Assembly (NCBI GenBank): GCA_017472905.1
Contig: JAFUNW010000155.1
Span: forward strand, 1 to 11,314
Origin: Bacteroidaceae bacterium
GTDB taxonomy: Bacteria > Bacteroidota > Bacteroidia > Bacteroidales > Bacteroidaceae
Direction: 5' to 3'
Length of the DNA stretch: 11,314 bases
The notes beneath the pieces were generated by a model. That model did no database searches. It was not told the DNA's origin and worked only from the letters and a program-made list of their open reading frames with translations. Each line of letters starts with the position of its first letter. Within the stretch, counting starts at the first letter, position 1. Shown in pieces: positions 5,879-11,314 of this stretch. The translations under genes and the position numbers were made by a program.

Positions 5879-7585
5879 ATGAAGAAGTATTGGGGAAAAT
5901 CCTTTGCGATTTTAGGTTTGCTGGGTTTGATGTCAGCAAGTTGCACCAAGACGGAGGATTTGTATGATCCGGATTGGGTGATAAAGAAATACAAAATGAA
6001 TTGGGAGCAACAATTTGGTGCTGTCGATGAAAATCAAACATGGAACACAGTTTCGTCTCGTATAGTGAATGTGACTGTTGCTTATCCGGGAGATTTCGTG
6101 ATAAAGATTTACACAGCAAATCCGCGTGATAGCAAAGATGAGACTTATCTGCTTGGACAATATCAGGCTATGGGTGGCGAAAAAATCTATAGTCTCAAGG
6201 TTGATATGCCTTCCTGCCTGCAGTATGTATATGTCTCTTTGGTAGATAAAGCCGGTGGACGTGTCATTAAATCTGCCAAACTCGTAGACGGCATTGCCGA
6301 GGTTGCTTTTGGAACATCTCAGACTAAAGCTGCAACAAGTCGTACCACAGATTCGGAAGAATATCTGGAGTTTGAACCGGCTGTACTTGAAGCATTGAAT
6401 GCTGCTTTACCGGAAAATGAAGATGCAGATAATAAAACCGGTTTGCTGAACAATTACGAATTTGTATCCAACGGTACTTTTACTCTTTCACCGATATACG
6501 GAAAAACTTCTGCTAATTTGGAGTTGGGATATTACTATTACAATCCGCAGACGCAGACCGTTGCAGAAAAGACCGATGTGGTTTTGATTGAAGACTTGTC
6601 TGTTGCCGGTATCGCACAGACTTTTAATCCGCAAGCCGGTAATTGGGTGTATGATCCGAACACAGGAACCTCTTCTCCGACCGGAGCTTGGGAAAATTAT
6701 AACTATCAATACATCGGTTCTGAGTGGACAAATTGGGGACATACAAAGATTCGTGCCAAAGCTTATACCATCAATGTTCCGCAAGGATACCGGGTTGGTT
6801 TTTACTTGAAGAACCTTTCCGGAAATTATCCCAAACTTTATTCTAATGTAGCATTGAACGAAGACGGATATTATTATTCGGCTACTGTCAATCAAAACGG
6901 GAACCTCTTTGTCGGAATGGAAGATTGGATACGCGAAGAAAGTAACGGAGTTGCAGACTGTAACGATGTGGTATTCTCTGTAGATGCTGCTTCTGCTGCA
7001 GAATTGCCGGATCCGGTTGATCCGGATACGCCGTCAGGGGAAGAGACAACGATGGAGTATATTATTGCTTGTGAAGACTTGGGGGCTACGGATGATTTTG
7101 ATTTCAACGATGTGGTTTTCAGTGTTTCTCATGTAAGTGGAAGTACTACGGCTACTGTAAAAATGCTTGCTGCCGGCGGAACATTACCGGTCTACATTAA
7201 ATATGGAACAATGAATTTGGGAGAAATCCATGACTTGTTGGGCGTTTCTTCTCATGTAATGGTTAATACAGGAAATGGTACTACGGCCAACGTTACTTCA
7301 CAAGAAATAGAAGTTCCTGCAGATTTCTCTATGTCGACAGACATGGGTGGATTCTCCATTACAGTCGTAAAAGGTGGTGATGAAGAAGTGACCGTAGATA
7401 TTGCGGCTCCCGGTAAAGGTGAAGCTCCTCAAATGATTTGTGTGGCCTCTTCTACTTGGGTATGGCCTACAGAAAGAACTTCCATCGTGGATGCTTATCC
7501 CGATTTTGGAGATTGGGGACAGAATTATGCCAGCAATCAGACGTGGTATCTGAATCCCTCTTCAGAGAATGGTTATAGTAAATAA
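5879..7585 (+). CDS. LruC-domain lipoprotein with DUF4114-like module (second paralogue)
   Basis: A 568-residue predicted lipoprotein: M-K-K-Y-W-G-K start, hydrophobic segment and probable lipidated Cys22 (S-A-S-C), then E-D-L-Y-D-P (26-31) and Y-x-x-x-W...F-G-x-V-D-x-x-Q-T-W (38-55) as in its neighbour. A DUF4114-like module at about 298-369 shows V-G-F-Y-L (306-310), G-M-E-D-W (346-350) and D-C-N-D-V-V-F (360-366). A proline/aspartate linker (P-D-P-V-D-P-D-T-P, 377-385) leads to the LruC domain, with C-E-D-L-G at 398-402 and D-F-D-F-N-D-V-V-F at 406-414. Both proteins end with an E-R-x-x-I-x-x-A-Y-P-x-F-x-x-W block. Possible calcium binding and surface or periplasmic location are inferred; no partner is visible. 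I chose ATG 5879 because it gives a proper signal peptide, whereas the upstream TTG overlaps the promoter. Confidence 0.85.
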   Translation: MKKYWGKSFAILGLLGLMSASCTKTEDLYDPDWVIKKYKMNWEQQFGAVDENQTWNTVSSRIVNVTVAYPGDFVIKIYTANPRDSKDETYLLGQYQAMGGEKIYSLKVDMPSCLQYVYVSLVDKAGGRVIKSAKLVDGIAEVAFGTSQTKAATSRTTDSEEYLEFEPAVLEALNAALPENEDADNKTGLLNNYEFVSNGTFTLSPIYGKTSANLELGYYYYNPQTQTVAEKTDVVLIEDLSVAGIAQTFNPQAGNWVYDPNTGTSSPTGAWENYNYQYIGSEWTNWGHTKIRAKAYTINVPQGYRVGFYLKNLSGNYPKLYSNVALNEDGYYYSATVNQNGNLFVGMEDWIREESNGVADCNDVVFSVDAASAAELPDPVDPDTPSGEETTMEYIIACEDLGATDDFDFNDVVFSVSHVSGSTTATVKMLAAGGTLPVYIKYGTMNLGEIHDLLGVSSHVMVNTGNGTTANVTSQEIEVPADFSMSTDMGGFSITVVKGGDEEVTVDIAAPGKGEAPQMICVASSTWVWPTERTSIVDAYPDFGDWGQNYASNQTWYLNPSSENGYSK

Positions 7586-7606
7586 GTCGCTTAAATATAA
7601 AAAAGT

Positions 7607-7641
7607 AAACAGCCGCATAAACATTGTTTGTGCGGCTGTTT
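7607..7641. terminator. Bidirectional terminator between convergent genes
   Basis: A 16-bp stem with one wobble pair (7607-7622 with 7626-7641) around a three-base loop. The flank at 7599-7605 gives a T-run on the minus strand, directly after the glycosyltransferase stop; the plus-strand side is followed by a weaker TGCTTATTTC. It sits between the stop codons of the converging genes and probably ends both transcripts, most strongly on the minus strand. Confidence 0.88.
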
Positions 7642-7643
7642 GC

Positions 7644-8528
7644 TTATTTCATGATTGTTGCGTAATATCCTAATTTATATAGATTGAATAGGGGAATGTA
7701 CGGCTTGTGGCTTGTCAGTTGTTTGCGCATACTGTTTTGGGCCATACCAAATATAAACCGGAGAAGCGGAGTCAATTTCCATAAGCAACATTTTTCATAC
7801 CAATCGTGCAGACGGACGGAGTTTCCAAGTTTTTCGGAATTTGCAGCCAATGTGCGTAAAGCTTCTTCTGTTTTACGTATGAAGGTCTGATTATCTTCGA
7901 TGTCGCAATTAATCAGTGGGTTTTCTATGTGGTGTATGTCAACACCCATTTCTTTGAGTTGCAATCCCAAAAGTACATCTTCGTATCCATATTGCTTGAA
8001 TGCCTCATCAAATTTGATATGCATGAAGAGGTCGCGGCGTATCAGGAAGTTAAAGGAACGGAATGCGGAATAGGGATGTTTGTTGCGTGCTGCAGCACAA
8101 TGTTTTGGCTCGGCTTTCTTTTCATAGTAATACCTCAAAGACTGTTCGGGTGAGGGGAGTTCTTCCGGATGGATGATACCTCCGCATACGACCTCTGCTT
8201 TTCCTGAGGCTGTTTCTTGAATATAACGGGATAGAAAAAAGTCATCCATCGGCATTCCATCGCAATCAATAAATAACAACCAATCCCCTTTGGCCTGTTC
8301 CGCCAAGTAGTTGCGGATACGTGAACGACCGATATTGGAAGATAATTCCAAATAAGTACAGTGTGGTATCTTTGCAATACACCGGTTCCGGACTTGGACA
8401 GATTCGTTCGAAGCGTCATCGCAGACAATTATCTCGCAAGCGAGCTTCTGCGAATCAATCACATCCGACAGTCTGTTCGCTAATTGAGAACAAGGATAAT
8501 TATAGGTTGGGATGAGTATGGAAAGCAT
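7644..8528 (-). CDS. Family 2 glycosyltransferase
   Basis: A 294-residue cytoplasmic or membrane-associated GT-A enzyme that transfers a sugar from an activated donor; donor and acceptor cannot be told. It begins L-S-I-L-I-P-T-Y-N-Y, has the first nucleotide-binding acidic pair C-D-D-A-S (D37, D38), the N-I-G-R-S-R-x-R-N segment (65-73) and the metal-binding D-x-D as F-I-D-C-D-G (D88, D90). Y-G-Y-E-D-V-L-L-G at 180-188 supplies the catalytic-region E-D, as in the galactosyltransferase-like C-terminal domain. No clear membrane helix is seen apart from a weakly hydrophobic C-terminus. I chose ATG at 8528: the longer reading from TTG at 8552 starts inside the promoter box. No other polysaccharide genes are nearby, so it is an orphan; its own promoter faces the DUF5686 promoter. 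Confidence 0.9.
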   Translation of the reverse strand: MLSILIPTYNYPCSQLANRLSDVIDSQKLACEIIVCDDASNESVQVRNRCIAKIPHCTYLELSSNIGRSRIRNYLAEQAKGDWLLFIDCDGMPMDDFFLSRYIQETASGKAEVVCGGIIHPEELPSPEQSLRYYYEKKAEPKHCAAARNKHPYSAFRSFNFLIRRDLFMHIKFDEAFKQYGYEDVLLGLQLKEMGVDIHHIENPLINCDIEDNQTFIRKTEEALRTLAANSEKLGNSVRLHDWYEKCCLWKLTPLLRFIFGMAQNSMRKQLTSHKPYIPLFNLYKLGYYATIMK

Positions 8529-8549
8529 CTTCTTTTTTCTTAAATGTCG

Positions 8550-8580
8550 CAAAAGTAATGAATCGTGTTCATTAATGCAA
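8550..8580 (-). promoter_or_regulatory. Promoter of the glycosyltransferase gene
   Basis: On the minus strand TACTTTTG (8557 down to 8550) matches TAnnTTTG, with TTG of a -33 element at 8580-8578, a spacing of 20 bases. The predicted leader is about 15 bases, purine-rich (AAGAAAAAAGAAG) just before the ATG. Confidence 0.75.
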
Positions 8581-8624
8581 GAATAAAACTTTTAAAATCC
8601 TCAAAAAGGTTAATATGAGATTTT

Positions 8625-8660
8625 TTTGTGAGGAGGTATCGGTTTGAATGTGTACCTTTG
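8625..8660 (+). promoter_or_regulatory. Promoter of the DUF5686 gene
   Basis: TACCTTTG at 8653-8660 matches the -7 box. The nearest TTTG (8625-8628) is 24 bases upstream, a little longer than the usual 19-21. The predicted leader is about 22 bases with no clear Shine-Dalgarno. It lies back to back with the glycosyltransferase promoter in a 160-base divergent spacer. Confidence 0.7.
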
Positions 8661-8688
8661 CAGTCAAAAGATTGATTCTGTATAGAGA

Positions 8689-11271
8689 ATGAGATTGGTA
8701 TTATTAAGATTGTATATCTTGTGTGTTGCATGGTTAGGATGCGCTTCCTGTTTATATTCGCAGATACGGGGAACAGTTCGGGATACATTGTCAAATGCTC
8801 CTTTGCAATTCATTCAAGTCTATTATGAAGGAACAACTGTGGGTACGCTTACGGATGAGAAGGGTTATTATTCATTGCCATCACCCACAGGAAACAAACG
8901 GGTCGATTTGGTTTTCTCATCTTTGGAATATGTACGTAAGACTGTCTCTTTAAAACCCGGTGAAGCCAGAACGGTCAATATGAAGTTGCGTGAAAATTCT
9001 TATGAATTATTGGAATTGACCGTCAAACCCAAACGTGAAAAATATTCCCGCAAAAACAATCCGGCTGTAGAAATGATTCGCAAAGTCATAGCTAATAAGA
9101 AAAACAACAGTTTGAAGAATCATGATTTCTATAGCTACGAGGGATACCAGAAACTGACGATGTCGCTGGACGACATTACTCCGGAAAAAATGGAGAGTGG
9201 AATATTCAAGAGTATGCCTTTTTTGAAAGATCAGGTCGAAGTGGATGGAAATACCCATCGCATGATATTGCCCGTTTCAGTAGAAGAGAATGTAACCCGA
9301 CATCTCTATCGGAAGAATCCCGAAGCAGAAAAGAGTATCGTATTAGGAAAACAGGCTAGCGGAGTCAACGACTTGTTGAGCGTAGGGGAAGGATTGAATG
9401 TCATATTGAAAGATTTCTTTGGAAAGATAGATATTTATAAGGATGATATCAATCTGTTGGAGAAACGGTTTATCAGTCCGATTGCTAGCAACGGTGCCAT
9501 TTCCTTTTATAAATATTACATCATGGATACGATTCGGGTTGAGCAAGACACCTGTTATCACTTGACTTTTGTACCTCAAAACAGCCAGGACATAGGTTTC
9601 ACCGGACATTTGTATATCATGGCAGACTCTTCTTATCAGGTGAAGAAGTGTACGATGAGTTTGCCCAAAGAGAGCGGAGTAAATTTTGTGGAAGAGATGG
9701 ATGTACTTCAAGAGTTTCAGCAAATGCCGGATGGGGGATGGGGATTGAAAACCGATGATATTCGTTTGAGCATCTATTTGATGCAGGCATTGCAAGGTTT
9801 CCAGATACAACGTATCACTCGCTATAGCAACTATTCTTTTGAAGAATTGGACGAATCCCTCTTTAAAAGAAAGGTAAAAGAGGAGGTTCATGCCGATGCT
9901 CAAATTCAGGATGAAGAGTTTTGGGCCAAGCATCGGCAGGTGCAGCTTACTCGCAAAGAAGATGATATGGGAAAGTTTGTGGATAATATCAAAAATATTC
10001 CGGGATTTAAATACATTATCATCGGTCTGCAAGCTCTGATAGAAAACTTTATAGAAACGGGAAGTGAAGGAAAACCGAGTAAATTCGACATCGGACCGGT
10101 GAATACGGTGGTCTCTTCAAATTACATCGATGGAATGCGTTTTCGACTGAGTGGAAAGACTACGGCAGCATTGAATCCCCATCTGTTTTTTAACGGATAT
10201 GTGGCTTACGGTACGAAAGATTCTCGCTTTAAATACAAAGGTGAATTGGAATATTCGTTCAATAAAAAGAAGCGCATGCCATTTGAATTTCCCAGACGGT
10301 CGGTTGCTATCTCTCATCAGTATGACGTCATGTCTCCCAGCGACAAGTTTTTGGCTACAGACAAGGATAACATGTTTCTTTCCGTCAAGTCTAATACTGT
10401 AGACCAAATGTCGCTTATGCGGAAAACCATTCTTCGCTATCAATATGAAACGGATAATTACTTCTCTACCAAAATAGAATTGAGACACATTAACGACCAG
10501 CCGGTCGGCAAATTGGCCTATTTGCGAAATGATGGAACAGAATTGAATGCAATACATGACATCACGACTTCAGAAGTTGCCATCAATGTACGTTATGCAC
10601 CCGGTGAGACATACGTACATTCCAAGCAAGGACGTGTTCCTGTCAATCACAATGCTCCGGTATTTTCCTTGACCCATACAATGGGCTTTAAGGGAATAGC
10701 CGGTGGAGACTACAACTTCCATTCAACGGAATTGAGTATCTACAAACGTTTTTGGTTGGCTTCGTATGGTCGTATTGACACTTACTTGCAAGGTGGCATA
10801 CAATGGAGCAAAGTACCCTTTCCTTTGTTGTTCGTTCCGGCGGCCAATCAATCATATATATTGCAGCGGAACACCTTCAACCTCTTGAATAACATGGAGT
10901 TTTTGAACGATCGTTATGCTTCGCTCGACATTACTTGCGAATTGAACGGAGTCTTGTTCAATCGCATACCATTATTAAAGAAGCTGAAATGGCGTGAAGT
11001 CTTCGGTTTCAAAGCCTTGTATGGAAGCTTGTCTGATAAAAACAATCCATATGCTCGTCCGGGTGATGCAGAACTTTTCCAATTTCCCCATCGCGATGGA
11101 CAAGCTACCAGTTTTGTCATGGATTCCAAGGTTCCGTATATGGAATACCACGTAGGTATCCATAATATCTTTAAACTGTTGCAGATAGAATACGTTCGGC
11201 GCATCAACTACCTTGGATTACCGGACGTAAACAAGCATGGTATCCGCTTTATGGTAATGATGAAGTTCTAG
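8689..11271 (+). CDS. DUF5686 / carboxypeptidase-regulatory-like outer-membrane protein
   Basis: A complete 860-residue protein. It starts with a signal peptide (about 1-25, ending L-Y-S-Q before I-R-G). A CarboxypepD_reg-like beta-sandwich follows at about 26-101 (I-R-G-T-V-R-D ... G-T-L-T-D-E-K-G-Y-Y), the type found at the N-terminus of many Bacteroidetes outer-membrane proteins. Next comes the DUF5686 start, N-P-A-V-E-M-I-R-K-V at 124-133. The C-terminal part, about 480-860, has alternating aromatic/hydrophobic strands and ends in M-M-K-F, with the terminal Phe usual for outer-membrane beta barrels. The location is therefore predicted to be the outer membrane. The function of the family is not established to my knowledge; export, assembly or surface binding are possible. 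The Cys at 18 and 21 could suggest a lipoprotein, but the S-Q cleavage pattern favours signal peptidase I. No terminator is seen in the remaining 43 bases. Confidence 0.9.
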   Translation: MRLVLLRLYILCVAWLGCASCLYSQIRGTVRDTLSNAPLQFIQVYYEGTTVGTLTDEKGYYSLPSPTGNKRVDLVFSSLEYVRKTVSLKPGEARTVNMKLRENSYELLELTVKPKREKYSRKNNPAVEMIRKVIANKKNNSLKNHDFYSYEGYQKLTMSLDDITPEKMESGIFKSMPFLKDQVEVDGNTHRMILPVSVEENVTRHLYRKNPEAEKSIVLGKQASGVNDLLSVGEGLNVILKDFFGKIDIYKDDINLLEKRFISPIASNGAISFYKYYIMDTIRVEQDTCYHLTFVPQNSQDIGFTGHLYIMADSSYQVKKCTMSLPKESGVNFVEEMDVLQEFQQMPDGGWGLKTDDIRLSIYLMQALQGFQIQRITRYSNYSFEELDESLFKRKVKEEVHADAQIQDEEFWAKHRQVQLTRKEDDMGKFVDNIKNIPGFKYIIIGLQALIENFIETGSEGKPSKFDIGPVNTVVSSNYIDGMRFRLSGKTTAALNPHLFFNGYVAYGTKDSRFKYKGELEYSFNKKKRMPFEFPRRSVAISHQYDVMSPSDKFLATDKDNMFLSVKSNTVDQMSLMRKTILRYQYETDNYFSTKIELRHINDQPVGKLAYLRNDGTELNAIHDITTSEVAINVRYAPGETYVHSKQGRVPVNHNAPVFSLTHTMGFKGIAGGDYNFHSTELSIYKRFWLASYGRIDTYLQGGIQWSKVPFPLLFVPAANQSYILQRNTFNLLNNMEFLNDRYASLDITCELNGVLFNRIPLLKKLKWREVFGFKALYGSLSDKNNPYARPGDAELFQFPHRDGQATSFVMDSKVPYMEYHVGIHNIFKLLQIEYVRRINYLGLPDVNKHGIRFMVMMKF

Positions 11272-11314
11272 GAGTGATTTGTCTTCGTTTCTTGTTTGAT
11301 TTGGACTTGAACCT

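Noticed and set aside
8529..8552. Upstream TTG start for the glycosyltransferase
   Set aside because: The codon is part of the TACTTTTG promoter box; the protein from the ATG begins with the usual family strand.
9343..10032. 229-residue minus-strand frame inside the DUF5686 gene
   Set aside because: Long but fully antisense to a convincing gene; the product shows no recognisable motifs.

Overview
The window looks like a chromosomal segment of a Bacteroides-type gut anaerobe (Bacteroidales). The basis is protein content (short 3-phosphoglycerate dehydrogenase next to a DUF1015 protein, LruC-domain lipoproteins with the N-terminal EDLYDP motif, a DUF5686 outer-membrane protein) and the promoters: five transcription units are preceded by an exact TAnnTTTG box, the -7 element of Bacteroidetes, and Shine-Dalgarno sequences are weak or absent. 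No mobile element, phage gene, tRNA, rRNA or CRISPR array is visible. Base composition and codon use look even across the genes; only the intergenic repeat near 2550-2670 stands out as GC-rich.

Layout. (1) 1-2507: end of a probable serine-biosynthesis operon. A 150-base spacer that can fold into one long imperfect hairpin is followed by serA, a second long hairpin, and a DUF1015 gene that ends at a clear intrinsic terminator. serC is the usual upstream partner but lies outside the window. (2) 2508-2779: a gene-free stretch with four copies of a GC-rich palindromic repeat unit. (3) 2780-4281: an IMPACT/YigZ-family gene and an EamA transporter, 5 bases apart and probably co-transcribed; the promoter box is so close to the first ATG that the transcript may be leaderless. 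(4) 4415-7641: two tandem but separately transcribed LruC-domain lipoprotein genes, each with its own promoter box and terminator. (5) 7644-8528, minus strand: a family-2 glycosyltransferase converging on the second lipoprotein gene; a 16-bp hairpin lies between the two stops and probably serves both. (6) 8653-11271: divergently from it, a complete 860-residue DUF5686 protein with an N-terminal carboxypeptidase-regulatory-like domain and a probable outer-membrane beta barrel.

How the genes fit together: serA and the DUF1015 gene probably share serine metabolism. The two lipoproteins are paralogues and probably surface or periplasmic proteins of the cell envelope, as is the DUF5686 protein. 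The glycosyltransferase is an orphan, outside any visible polysaccharide cluster. I found no clearly new multi-gene system. The most interesting items are the DUF1015 protein with its DGHHR motif beside serA, the structured spacers inside the serine operon, the GC-rich repeat block, and the paired D-x-N-D modules of the lipoproteins.
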